64,000 bases of DNA from Nocardioides hwasunensis (GCF_014779665.1 NZ_JACXYY010000004.1:481419-545418), one strand, 5' to 3'. Positions 1-9,746 are shown, counted from the stretch's first letter. The notes: generated by a model not told the origin, from the sequence alone. Numbers and translations are program-made.

Positions 1-232
1 TCACGAAAGTGAAGACCAGGTCGGCCCCTGAGGCGGCGGCCTCCTCGATGACCCGGGTGCGGATCTCGGTGTTGAGGGTCCGGAAGGGCGGCGTGCCGTA
101 GTCGAAGACGTCGAGCAGCATCTCGATCGAGTGGTGGTTGTGGAAGAGCCGGTACGACGACCGCTCCGCGACGGCGCGGCCGACGGTCATCTTGCCGACG
201 GCCGGCGGTCCGAGGATCAGCAGCAGGCGCAT
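1..232 (-). CDS. P-loop ATPase/kinase-like protein, partial (cut by window edge)
   Basis: The first 77 codons of a leftward gene are present; the rest lies outside the window. The N-terminus MRLLLILGPPAVGKMTVG carries a Walker A-like loop (GPPAVGKM) in which the usual final Thr/Ser is Met followed by Thr. This variant is typical of small AAA/shikimate-kinase-like nucleotide-binding proteins of actinobacteria. The next visible part (about residues 30-77) includes a His-rich stretch, LFHNHHS. The ATG at 230-232 is the first start in frame. Substrate and true length cannot be told from this fragment. Confidence 0.7.
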   Translation of the reverse strand, partial: MRLLLILGPPAVGKMTVGRAVAERSSYRLFHNHHSIEMLLDVFDYGTPPFRTLNTEIRTRVIEEAAASGADLVFTFV

Positions 233-274
233 GCCGTGATCCTCGCCGCTGCCCGTGCTTTCCCGCACCTCGTT

Positions 275-331
275 ATCTGAGGACGTGACGGAGGTGATCT
301 GCCTGCGATCTCGTCCATGACGTCCTCAGAT
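275..331. repeat. 12-bp perfect inverted repeat at the end of the VOC gene
   Basis: ATCTGAGGACGT (275-286) and its exact reverse complement ACGTCCTCAGAT (320-331) enclose a 33-base loop. The right arm covers the stop codon of the VOC gene, so on the minus strand the structure would form at its 3' end. It may act as a terminator or RNA-processing stem, although the loop is long and no U-run follows. Confidence 0.4.
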
Positions 332-703
332 GTCGGCCAGGACCTCGACCCGGTTGCCGTGGCCGTCGAAGGTGTGGAACCGGACGAACCCCGGGAACGT
401 GTCGCGCTGGCTGTCGTCGACCTCGAAGCCGAGCCCGCGCAGACGATCGGCGGTCTCCTCGAGCCGCTCGACCACGAAGGCGGGGTGCGCCTTGCGGGCC
501 GGCGCGAACGGGTCCTCGACGCCGACGTGCAGCTCGGCGCCGACGGCACCCGAGTCGTCGTACGCCCGGAACCAGCAACCGCCGCGGGCGACGAGGTCGG
601 CGGGCTTGTCGACCTCGGTCATGCCGAGCCCGTCGGCGTAGAACCGGCGCGCGACGTCCTCGCCGCCGGGCGGGCAGGCGACCTGGACGTGGTGGAGGCG
701 CAT
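326..703 (-). CDS. VOC/glyoxalase-bleomycin resistance family protein
   Basis: This 125-residue protein is a single vicinal-oxygen-chelate domain. It opens with MRLHHVQVACPPGGEDVARR and has the second beta-alpha-beta module near residues 45-123, ending in the family-typical DGHGNRVEVL. Such domains bind a metal and act as lyases, dioxygenases or resistance proteins; the substrate is unknown here. The ATG at 701-703 overlaps the stop of the upstream methyltransferase by one base (TGATG). The two genes are therefore probably one transcript with coupled translation. The reading frame is open much further upstream, but that part is a shadow of the methyltransferase gene. Confidence 0.8.
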   Translation of the reverse strand: MRLHHVQVACPPGGEDVARRFYADGLGMTEVDKPADLVARGGCWFRAYDDSGAVGAELHVGVEDPFAPARKAHPAFVVERLEETADRLRGLGFEVDDSQRDTFPGFVRFHTFDGHGNRVEVLADI

Positions 704-1506
704 CACGCCCCCTTGCGCGCGACGACGAAGATCCGGCGGAACGGGAGGACCACGCGGCCGGCGGCGTCGGCGGGGTAGGCCTCGCGCAGGGACGCCTTGA
801 ACTCCTCCTCGAACCGCGGGCGCAGGTCGTCGGGCAGCGCCTGCAACGTCGGGCGCGCGCCGGTGCCGGAGACCCAGGCGAAGACCGGGTCGTCGCCAGT
901 GAGCACGTGGAGGTAGGTCGTCTCCCACGCGTCGACCTCGCAGCCGAGGTCGAGCAGCACTCGCGCGTAGTCGGCGGGGCCGTGGCTGCTCGGCACGCGG
1001 GCGTCGCGGGCGTGCTCGGCGTACGGCTCCTGCGCCGCGAGCCCGGTGCGCAGGGTGTGGCTCGGCTCGTCGAAGTTGCCGGGGACCTGGAAGGCGAACC
1101 AGCCGCCGGGGGCGACGCGGTCGAGGAGGCCGGGCAGCAGCTCGAGGTGCTCGGGCACCCACTGGAGGGTGGCGTTCGAGACGAGCACGTCGACGCGCGC
1201 GGGCAGGGCGAGCGGGTCCGGGGTGGCCCAGGCACGCAGGTCGCCGACCTCCCAGGCGATGCCGTCGATGGCACTGGCCCTCTCGATCATCTCGGGGCTG
1301 CTGTCGACGCCCGCGACGTCGGCGTCGGGCCACCGCTCCTTGAGCAGGGTCGTGAGGTTGCCCGGGCCGCACCCGAGGTCGACCACCCGCGCGGGCGCGG
1401 CGGCCTCGATCCGGGCGACCAGGTCGACGAACGGCCGCCCGCGCTCGTCGGCGTACGCCAGGTAGCGCTCGGGGTCCCAGGCGTGGGGGGTGTGGCTGCT
1501 GGTCAT
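703..1506 (-). CDS. tam: trans-aconitate 2-methyltransferase-like SAM methyltransferase
   Basis: This 267-residue class I methyltransferase has the SAM-binding motif VVDLGCGPGN near residue 41 and an acidic loop, GVDSSPEM, after strand 2. The later motif NATLQWVPEH is characteristic of the Tam family. Tam methylates trans-aconitate, a spontaneous inhibitor of aconitase, in the cytosol. N-terminal MTSSHTPHAWDPERYLAYADERG also matches Tam (WDPxxYLxF). The gene is transcribed away from the MarR gene at 1677 and towards the VOC gene, which overlaps its stop. Assignment is by family resemblance; other small acids are possible substrates. Confidence 0.82.
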   Translation of the reverse strand: MTSSHTPHAWDPERYLAYADERGRPFVDLVARIEAAAPARVVDLGCGPGNLTTLLKERWPDADVAGVDSSPEMIERASAIDGIAWEVGDLRAWATPDPLALPARVDVLVSNATLQWVPEHLELLPGLLDRVAPGGWFAFQVPGNFDEPSHTLRTGLAAQEPYAEHARDARVPSSHGPADYARVLLDLGCEVDAWETTYLHVLTGDDPVFAWVSGTGARPTLQALPDDLRPRFEEEFKASLREAYPADAAGRVVLPFRRIFVVARKGA

Positions 1507-1531
1507 CGGATTCGGCTCCTCCGGCTCGGCG

Positions 1532-1577
1532 GGTAGTCCCCTACGTTCTGGCGCTGCCGAAAACGTAGGGGACTACC
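1532..1577. repeat. 16-bp perfect inverted repeat, intergenic palindromic element
   Basis: GGTAGTCCCCTACGTT (1532-1547) is repeated exactly as its reverse complement at 1562-1577, with a 14-base loop. It lies between the divergent tam and marR genes. A degenerate relative is found at 11509-11548, which suggests a dispersed REP-like element rather than a gene-specific operator. It could also affect expression of tam, whose start is only 25 bases away. Confidence 0.75.
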
Positions 1578-1585
1578 GGACGATT

Positions 1586-1603
1586 TATCTTGATGTCGAG
1601 ACA
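1586..1603. promoter_or_regulatory. Putative MarR operator, distal copy
   Basis: The sequence TCTTGATGTCGAGA (1588-1601) is an imperfect palindrome built from TCTTGA and TCGAGA half-sites. It resembles the TCTTGAT-type sites bound by many actinobacterial MarR regulators. A second, better copy lies 39 bases downstream, about 3.7 helical turns centre to centre. Confidence 0.6.
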
Positions 1604-1624
1604 TTTCCCACCCTGCCCCCCTTT

Positions 1625-1642
1625 CATCTTGATGTCAAGATT
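1625..1642. promoter_or_regulatory. Putative MarR operator, proximal copy
   Basis: TCTTGATGTCAAGA (1627-1640) has perfectly complementary TCTTGA/TCAAGA arms around a central TG. It ends 36 bases before the chosen start of the MarR gene, a position suited to autorepression. With the copy at 1588-1601 it would allow cooperative binding and could also reach the divergent tam promoter. Confidence 0.65.
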
Positions 1643-1676
1643 CTCGACCGGGGTCGTCGTCTGGCAGGATGACGCC

Positions 1677-2162
1677 ATGCGTGACGAGGTGGACGACCTG
1701 GTCGAGGCCTGGGGCCGTCAGCGCGGCGACCTGGACCTGGCTCCGGTCGAGGTCTTCTCACGCATCAGCCGACTGGCCCGCCACCTCGACCTCGCCCGCC
1801 GCGACGCCTTCACCGCGCACGGCATCGAGTCGTGGGAGTTCGACGTGCTGGCTGCGCTGCGCCGCGCAGGACAGCCCTACGAGCTCTCCCCTGGCCGGTT
1901 GCTCCGCGAGACCCTCGTGACCAGCGGGACGATGACCAACCGGGTCGACCGGCTCACCGGTCGGGGCCTGGTCGAGCGGCTGCCCGACCCGCACGACCGC
2001 CGCGGCGTGCTCGTCCGCCTCACCGTCGAGGGCAAGGCCGCCGTCGACGGGGCGTTCGAGGCCCTGCTCGCGGCCGAGGCCGACCTGCTCGCCGACCTCC
2101 CGGACCGGCAGCGCACCCAGCTGGCCGGGCTGCTCCGCTCGCTGCTCGCGCCCTTCAGCTGA
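1677..2162 (+). CDS. MarR family transcriptional regulator
   Basis: This 161-residue regulator has a winged helix-turn-helix at about residues 60-125. The recognition helix lies in LVTSGTMTNRVDRLTGRGLV and the wing in DPHDRRGVLVRLT, both classic for MarR. N- and C-terminal helices would form the dimer. The ATG at 1677 was chosen because it gives the usual family length and leaves both operator-like palindromes outside the gene; the frame is open back to 1590, which would put both sites inside coding sequence. It is probably autoregulated, and could also control the divergent tam/VOC genes. The inducer is unknown. Confidence 0.88.
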   Translation: MRDEVDDLVEAWGRQRGDLDLAPVEVFSRISRLARHLDLARRDAFTAHGIESWEFDVLAALRRAGQPYELSPGRLLRETLVTSGTMTNRVDRLTGRGLVERLPDPHDRRGVLVRLTVEGKAAVDGAFEALLAAEADLLADLPDRQRTQLAGLLRSLLAPFS

Positions 2163-2181
2163 GGTGGGTGGGCGAAACCGA

Positions 2182-2213
2182 CACCTGGTGGGGGTTGCCA
2201 CCGCCTCCAGGTG
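2182..2213. terminator. Possible bidirectional hairpin between convergent genes
   Basis: CACCTGG (2182-2188) pairs with CCAGGTG (2207-2213) across an 18-base loop in the 88-base gap between the convergent marR and ABC-F genes. There is no U-tract, as is common in high-GC actinobacteria. The stem is short and the call is tentative. Confidence 0.35.
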
Positions 2214-2250
2214 ACGGAACCCCCGCACGGGCGGGGACCCTGCGAGGGAC

Positions 2251-4131
2251 CTACTCGACGAGCTCGGACGCCTCCAGCCACTCCAGCTCGAGGTCGTCCT
2301 TCTCGGCGGCGAGCTCACCGAGCTGGCCGCCGACTCGCGCGAGCAGGTCGTAGTCGGTGAGGTTGGCCTCCATCTCGGCCTGCAGCTCGGCCTCACGGGT
2401 GGCGATGCGCTCGAGCTGCTTCTCCACCCGGGCCAGCACCTTGCGGGCGGCGCGGTCCTCCGCGGATCCGGGGCGGGCCTTGGGCGGCCCTCCCCCGGCG
2501 CCCGGTCCGTCAACCGGAGCCGACGCCATCGGTGCCGACGGGGATGACGGATCTACCGCGGCCGAGGGTGCGTCATGCGAAGCCGAGCTGATGGGTGACG
2601 ATCCGGATGACGGACCGGCACCGAGCGATCCGGAGGCGGCGGACGCCGACCTCCTCTCGAGGTACTCGTCCACACCCCGCGGCAGCATCGAGACCTGGCC
2701 GTCGCCGAGCAGCGCCCACACGGAGTCGGTGACCCGCTCGAGGAAGTAGCGGTCGTGCGAGACCACGATCAGCGTGCCGGGCCACGAGTCCAGGAAGTCC
2801 TCGAGCACGGTGAGGGTGTCGATGTCGAGATCGTTGGTGGGCTCGTCGAGGAGCAGCACGTTGGGCTCGAGGAGGAGCAGCTTCAGCAGCTGGAACCGTC
2901 GCCGCTCGCCACCGGACAGGTCCCCCAGCCGCGCGGTGAGCCGGTCGCCGGTGAAGCCGAACCGCTCCAGCATCGAGGTGGCGGTCAGCTCCTGGCCGTC
3001 GAGCGTCTTGGTCACCCGCCGGATCGACTCGACCGTCGGCAGCACCCGGGCGAGCGGGTCGATCTCGTCGAGCGCCTGCGTGAGGTGCTGCATCTCGACG
3101 GTCCGCCCCTGCTTGACCCGACCGACGTCGGGCGCCAGCGTGCCGGCGATCAACGACAGCAACGAGGTCTTGCCGGCACCGTTGACGCCGACGATCCCGA
3201 CGCGGTCGCCCGGACCGATCCGCCACGTCGCGTGGTCGAGCAGCACCCGCTCGCCGCGCGCGAGGTCGACGTCCTCGATGTCGATGACGTCCTTGCCGAG
3301 ACGCTGGCTGGCGAAGCGCTGGAGCTCCATCCGGTCGCGCGGCGGGGGTACGTCGTCGATGAGGGCGTTGGCCGCGTCGATGCGGAACTTCGGCTTCGAC
3401 GTACGCGCCGGCGGACCGCGCCGCAGCCACGCCAGCTCCTTGCGGGCGAGGTTCTGCCGCCGCGTCTCGCTGGCGCTGGCCTGGCGCTGCCGCTCGGCCT
3501 TCGCCAGCACGAACGCCGCGTAGCCGCCCTCGTAGGAGTCGACCGCACCGTCGTGCACCTCCCACGTGGTCTGGCAGACCGCGTCCAGGAACCACCGGTC
3601 GTGGGTGACCACGATCAGCGCGCTCGGCAGCGCGACCAGGTGCGAGGCGAGCCAGGCGACGGCCTCGACGTCGAGGTGGTTGGTCGGCTCGTCGAGGATC
3701 ACCAGGTCGTGGCGCGAGAGGAGCAGCGCGGCGAGGGCACAGCGGCGCCGCTCGCCACCGGAGAGCCCGACGACCGCCCGGTCGAGGGCGACCCCGGCGA
3801 GCAGCTCCTCGACGACCTGGCGGGTGGTCGGGTCGGCCGCCCACTCGTGGTCCTGCCGGCCTCCGAGCACGGCCTCGCGGACCGTGTGGCTGTCGACCAG
3901 CTCGTCGCCCTGGTGGAGGTAGCCGATCTCGATGCCGCGGGTGCGCGAGACGCGGCCGGCGTCGGGCTGCTCGATGCCGGTCATCACCTCGAGCAGCGTG
4001 GTCTTGCCGTCGCCGTTGCGCCCGACGATCCCGACCCGCTCGCCGACCGCGATGCCGAGGGAGACGTCGTCGAGCAGCGGTCGAACGCCGTAGGACTTCG
4101 AGACCCGCTCGAGGTTGATGAGGTTCGCCAT
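2251..4131 (-). CDS. ABC-F family ATP-binding protein (Uup-like)
   Basis: This is a soluble 626-residue protein with two ABC ATPase domains and no membrane segments. Domain 1 has Walker A GRNGDGKTT (residues 37-45), signature LSGGERRRCALA and Walker B LDEPTNHLD. Domain 2 has GVNGAGKTS, LSGGERRRFQLL and LDEPTNDLD. A linker joins the two, and a Ser/Pro/Ala-rich spacer leads to a C-terminal coiled coil (about 560-626) like that of Uup. ABC-F proteins act on the ribosome, as translation factors or in antibiotic protection. The coiled coil and long linker favour a Uup-like housekeeping role; resistance cannot be excluded. Confidence 0.88.
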   Translation of the reverse strand: MANLINLERVSKSYGVRPLLDDVSLGIAVGERVGIVGRNGDGKTTLLEVMTGIEQPDAGRVSRTRGIEIGYLHQGDELVDSHTVREAVLGGRQDHEWAADPTTRQVVEELLAGVALDRAVVGLSGGERRRCALAALLLSRHDLVILDEPTNHLDVEAVAWLASHLVALPSALIVVTHDRWFLDAVCQTTWEVHDGAVDSYEGGYAAFVLAKAERQRQASASETRRQNLARKELAWLRRGPPARTSKPKFRIDAANALIDDVPPPRDRMELQRFASQRLGKDVIDIEDVDLARGERVLLDHATWRIGPGDRVGIVGVNGAGKTSLLSLIAGTLAPDVGRVKQGRTVEMQHLTQALDEIDPLARVLPTVESIRRVTKTLDGQELTATSMLERFGFTGDRLTARLGDLSGGERRRFQLLKLLLLEPNVLLLDEPTNDLDIDTLTVLEDFLDSWPGTLIVVSHDRYFLERVTDSVWALLGDGQVSMLPRGVDEYLERRSASAASGSLGAGPSSGSSPISSASHDAPSAAVDPSSPSAPMASAPVDGPGAGGGPPKARPGSAEDRAARKVLARVEKQLERIATREAELQAEMEANLTDYDLLARVGGQLGELAAEKDDLELEWLEASELVE

Positions 4132-4193
4132 GACCGGCCGATCCTCTCAGGTGCGCCCCAGCGGTCGCGTGTCGGCGTACGTCGTGCCCGTGA

Positions 4194-4243
4194 GCGGTGC
4201 GTGAGACACGTTCCGGCCGCGCGAAACCTGCGTCACTCACCGC
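4194..4243. repeat. Imperfect palindromic repeat, copy 1
   Basis: GCGGTGCGTGAGACACGTTC at 4194-4213 faces a partly complementary stretch ending CACTCACCGC at 4243. It is a diverged version of the near-perfect element at 4266-4315. The two lie head to tail in the gap between the flotillin stop and the ABC-F start. Confidence 0.6.
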
Positions 4244-4265
4244 CAGGGCTCGGAGGGATGGCGTG

Positions 4266-4315
4266 GCGGTGAGTGAGACACGTTCCGAGCCCTCGGAACG
4301 TGGCTCACTCACCGC
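4266..4315. repeat. 24-bp near-perfect palindrome, copy 2 (possible terminator)
   Basis: The arm at 4266-4289 (starting GCGGTGAGTGAG) pairs with 4292-4315 (ending CTCACTCACCGC) with one mismatch in 24 and a 2-base centre. It begins 12 bases beyond the flotillin stop on the leftward transcript. It would form a very stable hairpin and probably ends or insulates that transcript. A relative of the same sequence lies immediately next to it. Confidence 0.75.
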
Positions 4316-4327
4316 TCGTACGACGAC

Positions 4328-5866
4328 TCAGCTGAGCGGCTGCTCCTCGGCCGGGGCCGGCGTGCTGGCGTCGAGCGCCGCGGTGCCGGTGGTGCCGGAG
4401 TACTTCTTGATCAGCGTCTCGACGTCGAGGCCGGTCGTGGTCTTGAGCAGCTCCATCGTCTGGACCATGTTGTTGGTGACCTGCTTGGGCAGCTCGCCGG
4501 CACCGTCGGCCGAGATCACGGTCAGCTTGTCGATGCTGCCCATCGGGCGGGCGAGCTCGGCGGCCACCTTGGGCATCACCTCGATGAGCATCTGCAGCAC
4601 GGCGGCCTCGTTGTAGCCCGCGAAGGCCGCAGCCTTCTTGTCCATCGCCTCGGCCTCGGCCTGGCCGGCGGCCAGGATCGCGGCGGCCTGCGCCTCACCC
4701 TCGGCACGGAGCGCGTCGGCCTCCGCGACACGGCGGGCCTTCTCGGCCTCACCGCGCTTCGCGCCCTCGATGGCCTCGGCCTCGGCGAGCGCGGAGCGGC
4801 GGGACTTCTCACCCTCACCGGTCAGGCGCGCCTTCTCGGCCTCCGCCTCGGCGTTGGCGATGGAGGAGGCCTTGCGGGCCTCGGCCTCGAGGATCTCCGA
4901 GCTGCGGCGGCCCTGGGCCTCGGTCTCGACGCGGTAGCGCTCGGCGTCGGCCGGCTTGCGGACCTCGGTGTCGAGCTGGCGCTCCTTGAGCGCGGCCTGG
5001 CGGACGGCGACCTTCTCCTGCTCGAGGAGGACGGCCTGGTCGCGGTCGGCCTGGGCGAGCGGCCCGGAGGCCGCGGCCTGCGCGTTGGCGGCGTCGGTCT
5101 CGGCCTTGATCTCGGCGTTCTTGAGCGCCAGCGCGCGCTGGGTGACGGCGATCTCCTGCTCGGCGGCGATGCGAGCCTGCTCGGCGGCCTGGCGGGCGTT
5201 GGCCTCGGCGATGGAGGCGAGCTGGTTGAGCTTGGCGGCCTCGGGCCGACCGAGGTCGGCGAGGTAGGAGCCGTCGTCGGTGATGTCCTGGATCTGGAAG
5301 GTGTCGAGCACCAGGCCCTGCCCGGTCAGCGAGGACTCGGACTCCTCGGCGACGCGCTGGGCGAAGGCGGCGCGGTCGCGGATGATCTGCTCCACCGACA
5401 TCGAGCCGACGATCGAGCGGAGCGCACCGGCGAGGACCTCCTGGGTGAAGGTCTCGATCTCGCTCTGCTGGCTCAGGAACCGCTGACCGGCCGCGCGGAT
5501 CGAGTCCTCGTTGCCGCCGACCTTGACCAGGGCGACGCCGTCGAGGTTGAGCTTGATGCCCTGACCGGAGACCGCGCCGCGGATCTGCACCGAGATCCGG
5601 CGCGAGGACAGGTCGAGCGTCGCGAGCCGCTGCACGAACGGGATGACGAACACGCCGCCGCCCATGACAACCTTCTGGCCCGACAGGTCGGTGGAGATCT
5701 CGCCCGTCTCCGGGTTGCGTACCTCTCCCTTGCCCTTGCGGCCGGTGACGATGAACGACTCGTTGGGCCCGGCCACCTTGTAGCGCGTGGTGACCAGCAG
5801 CGCGAGGAGCACCAGCAGGACGACGAGGCCGATCACGGAGGTGACGACCGGGGACAGATCGAACAT
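4328..5866 (-). CDS. Flotillin family protein (SPFH domain)
   Basis: This 512-residue protein has one N-terminal transmembrane helix (about residues 8-26), an SPFH/Band 7 domain (about 30-200) and a long Ala/Glu-rich coiled coil with repeated AEAEA-type heptads (about 215-410), followed by the flotillin C-terminal region. Flotillins scaffold membrane microdomains and assemble into large cages through the coiled coil. The ATG at 5864-5866 is preceded by AAGGAG. The upstream gene for a small NfeD-like membrane protein is its usual partner, and the two are probably co-transcribed. A pair of strong palindromes follows its stop. Confidence 0.9.
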   Translation of the reverse strand: MFDLSPVVTSVIGLVVLLVLLALLVTTRYKVAGPNESFIVTGRKGKGEVRNPETGEISTDLSGQKVVMGGGVFVIPFVQRLATLDLSSRRISVQIRGAVSGQGIKLNLDGVALVKVGGNEDSIRAAGQRFLSQQSEIETFTQEVLAGALRSIVGSMSVEQIIRDRAAFAQRVAEESESSLTGQGLVLDTFQIQDITDDGSYLADLGRPEAAKLNQLASIAEANARQAAEQARIAAEQEIAVTQRALALKNAEIKAETDAANAQAAASGPLAQADRDQAVLLEQEKVAVRQAALKERQLDTEVRKPADAERYRVETEAQGRRSSEILEAEARKASSIANAEAEAEKARLTGEGEKSRRSALAEAEAIEGAKRGEAEKARRVAEADALRAEGEAQAAAILAAGQAEAEAMDKKAAAFAGYNEAAVLQMLIEVMPKVAAELARPMGSIDKLTVISADGAGELPKQVTNNMVQTMELLKTTTGLDVETLIKKYSGTTGTAALDASTPAPAEEQPLS

Positions 5867-5895
5867 GGGCAGTGCTCCTTGTGGGGCGGGCGGGT

Positions 5896-6393
5896 TCAGG
5901 GAAGGAAGAGTGGTTCGACCTGGACGGCCGTGGGCGAGATGACCTGGGTGACGCTCACCTGCGTGCCGGCGGGCACGGCCACGCTGGAGCGGGCGTTGAG
6001 CCGGGTGAGGTGTCCCGAGACGCTGATCGACACGACGCCGAAGCCGCCCTCGGGGATGGCGCTGACGACCGACCCGATCTTCTCGACCATGTCGGAGGTG
6101 CGGACGGTGTCGGTCTCGCCGTCGCCGTGGAGGAACTTCGAGGCCCGGGCCGCGAGCCAGCCGAGCAGCACGCCGAGCACGAGTCCGACGACGACGGCGA
6201 CCGACGTCGACCCGGTCGCGGACAGGGCGATGGCGCCGCCGAAGCCGAGCGCGCCGAGGAAGCCGGCCAGCGCCTCGGTGGAGAAGAAGCCGGCGCTCAG
6301 GCCCTCGAAGGCACCGTCGAGCACGTCACCGAGGATCAGCGCGACGATCAGCAGCACGACGCCGGCGGCGCCGAGCACCAGGAACACGGTCAC
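5896..6393 (-). CDS. NfeD/YqiJ-like small membrane protein
   Basis: This 165-residue protein has two hydrophobic blocks (about residues 1-22 and 42-80). A C-terminal beta-rich OB-fold-like domain (about 100-165) is typical of NfeD/YuaF/YqiJ proteins paired with flotillins. The GTG start at 6391-6393 is chosen because GGGAGG sits a few bases upstream. The gene ends 29 bases before the flotillin start, so both are likely on one transcript. Its inferred role is to recruit or stabilise flotillin domains at the cytoplasmic membrane. The family call rests on topology and context more than on motifs. Confidence 0.7.
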   Translation of the reverse strand: MTVFLVLGAAGVVLLIVALILGDVLDGAFEGLSAGFFSTEALAGFLGALGFGGAIALSATGSTSVAVVVGLVLGVLLGWLAARASKFLHGDGETDTVRTSDMVEKIGSVVSAIPEGGFGVVSISVSGHLTRLNARSSVAVPAGTQVSVTQVISPTAVQVEPLFLP

Positions 6394-6525
6394 GATGCCT
6401 CCCCCACGTCATCCCCCGATCGACACGTCGTCCCCCGACGCGGATGTCGCGCCGAACACTGCCACATGCTTCCCCGATCGAGGTGTTTCATGCCACCGGG
6501 TGCGCACCCCATCCCGCGGGACGGG

Positions 6526-7431
6526 TCAGGAGACCACGTGCACCCCGGCCACGGGCCCCGTGGCGGTGAGGACGACGTCGTGGCCGGCGCCGGCGAGCGC
6601 CCGCCCCGTCGCGGTGGCGCCGTCGGCGGAGTCGCACAGGAAGACGACGGTCGGCCCGGAGCCGCTGACGATGCCGCGCAGCGCACCCTCGGCCTCCCCG
6701 CGCACGATGAGGTCGCCGAGCTCGGGTCGCAGGTCGATCGCGGGCTCCTGCAGGTCGTTGTGCAGGGCCCGGGCCAGCCGCACCGGCTCCCCGCTCGCGA
6801 GCGCCTCCAGCAGTGGCTCGGCAGAGGCCGGCACCTCGGGGGCGTCGGGGCGCATCGTGTCGAAGTGGCGATAGACCGTCGGCGTGGACAGGCCCTCGGT
6901 CGACGGGACCGCCACCCACCACCAGGCCCCGGTGTCCTCGACCGGGACCACGACCTCACCACGACCCACGCCCCGCGCCGTACCGCCGACCAGCGAGAAC
7001 GGCACGTCGCTGCCCAGCCCGGCGGCGAGGGCCAGCAGGGCGTCGTCGCTGGTGCGCAGGTCGTGCCAGCGGTCGACGGCGAGGAGCGCCGCGGCCGCGT
7101 CGGCGGACCCGCCGGCCATGCCCCCGGCGAGCGGGATCGACTTGTCAAGCACCAGGTCGACGGGCAGCTCGCGGCCGTGGTGGCGCGCCATCGCCGCGAC
7201 CGCCCGGCTGACGAGGTTGTCCTCGCCGTCGGGCACTCCGGCACGGTCGATGTAGTCGGCGACGCTGATGCTCAGCCGGACCTCGGCGGCGGACCCGACG
7301 GAGAGGTCGTCGTAGATGGAGAGCGCCTGGTAGACGGTGTCGAGCGGGTGGAAGCCGTCGTCGCGCACGCGGCCGACGCCGAGGTGCAGGTTGATCTTGG
7401 CCGGCGCCCGCACCGTGAGGTCGTGGGTCAC
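6526..7431 (-). CDS. ispE: 4-diphosphocytidyl-2-C-methyl-D-erythritol kinase
   Basis: This 301-residue GHMP kinase opens with [15 protein letters not shown], the IspE substrate-binding start. The ATP loop [18 protein letters not shown] lies near residues 100-118 and a C-terminal GSGPTVVFL motif (GHMP motif 3) follows. It phosphorylates CDP-methylerythritol in the MEP pathway to isoprenoid precursors. The ATG overlaps the rsmA stop by four bases (ATGA), the conserved actinobacterial rsmA-ispE arrangement, so translation is coupled. Length and motifs are normal. Confidence 0.95.
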   Translation of the reverse strand: MTHDLTVRAPAKINLHLGVGRVRDDGFHPLDTVYQALSIYDDLSVGSAAEVRLSISVADYIDRAGVPDGEDNLVSRAVAAMARHHGRELPVDLVLDKSIPLAGGMAGGSADAAAALLAVDRWHDLRTSDDALLALAAGLGSDVPFSLVGGTARGVGRGEVVVPVEDTGAWWWVAVPSTEGLSTPTVYRHFDTMRPDAPEVPASAEPLLEALASGEPVRLARALHNDLQEPAIDLRPELGDLIVRGEAEGALRGIVSGSGPTVVFLCDSADGATATGRALAGAGHDVVLTATGPVAGVHVVS

Positions 7432-8291
7432 GCGAAGAGCCCTTCGGCGATCCGCGCGAAGTCCTCGACGGCGAGCACCTCACCGCGCGCCGTCGGGTCG
7501 ACTCCCGCGTGCTCCAACGCCGCGGTCGCGGCCTCGGCCGACCCGGCGAGACCCCGCAGCGCGGCCCTCACCTGCTTGCGACGCTGGGCGAACGCGGCGT
7601 CCACCACGGCGAAGACCTGCTCGCGGGTCGCGGTGGTGTCCGGTGGGTCCTGGCGGGTCCAGGCGACGAGCCCGGAGTCGACGTTGGGGGCGGGCCAGAA
7701 GACGTTGCGCCCGATGGCACCGGCCCGGCGTACGTCGGCGAACCAGGCGGCCTTCACGCTGGGCACGCCGTAGGTCTTCGACCCGGGCGGCGCCGCGAGC
7801 CGGTCGGCGACCTCGGCCTGCACCATCACCAGCCCGCGCTCGAGGGACGGCAGCAGGGTGAGCAGGTGGATCAGGACCGGGACCGAGACGTTGTAGGGGA
7901 GGTTGGCCACGAGGGCGGTGGGGGCCGGGCCCGGCAGCGACTCGACGCGCATCGCGTCGGCGAGCACGACCTCGAAGCGGTCGGCCTGTCCCGGGGCGTA
8001 CGACGTGATGGTGGCCGGCAGCCGCCCGGCGAGGAGCGGGTCGACCTCGATCGCGATGACGCGATCGGCGACCTCGAGCAGCGCGAGCGTGAGGGATCCG
8101 AGCCCGGGGCCGACCTCGACGACCACGTCGTCGCCGGTGATCGCGGACTCGCGCACGATGCGGCGCACGGTGTTGGCGTCGATGACGAAGTTCTGGCCGC
8201 GCTGCTTGGTCGGCCGGAGGTCGAGCTCGGCCGCGAGCTGGCGCACCTCGGCCGGCCCGAGGAGCCTCGGGCCGGCCGGGTTCGTGGTCAT
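7428..8291 (-). CDS. rsmA: 16S rRNA (adenine(1518)-N(6)/adenine(1519)-N(6))-dimethyltransferase
   Basis: This KsgA-type methyltransferase is 287 residues with the chosen start. It has the family hallmark [10 protein letters not shown], the SAM loop [11 protein letters not shown] and the catalytic motif NLPYNVSVP. It dimethylates two adenines in helix 45 of 16S rRNA during small-subunit maturation. The ATG at 8289-8291 was preferred over one ten codons upstream. A TAGGGT hexamer ends 7 bases before it, the spacing of actinobacterial leaderless promoters. Its stop overlaps ispE by four bases. Confidence 0.94.
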   Translation of the reverse strand: MTTNPAGPRLLGPAEVRQLAAELDLRPTKQRGQNFVIDANTVRRIVRESAITGDDVVVEVGPGLGSLTLALLEVADRVIAIEVDPLLAGRLPATITSYAPGQADRFEVVLADAMRVESLPGPAPTALVANLPYNVSVPVLIHLLTLLPSLERGLVMVQAEVADRLAAPPGSKTYGVPSVKAAWFADVRRAGAIGRNVFWPAPNVDSGLVAWTRQDPPDTTATREQVFAVVDAAFAQRRKQVRAALRGLAGSAEAATAALEHAGVDPTARGEVLAVEDFARIAEGLFA

Positions 8292-8298
8292 GGGCGCC

Positions 8299-8304
8299 AC
8301 CCTA
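8299..8304 (-). promoter_or_regulatory. Putative leaderless -10 element of rsmA
   Basis: TAGGGT on the minus strand fits the TANNNT consensus and leaves exactly 7 bases before the rsmA ATG. This predicts a transcript beginning at the A of the start codon. Confidence 0.5.
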
Positions 8305-8375
8305 GTGGGCTGGTCCCGCACGCCCTGGACGGCATCCGGACGCCGACGAGGACGTCGGGGACCACCTGGAGCGGG

Positions 8376-9746
<1,371 letters not shown>

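Noticed and set aside
8292..8321. rsmA start at 8321
   Set aside because: The ten extra codons cover a leaderless-type TAGGGT element and are not expected in the family; start placed at 8291.
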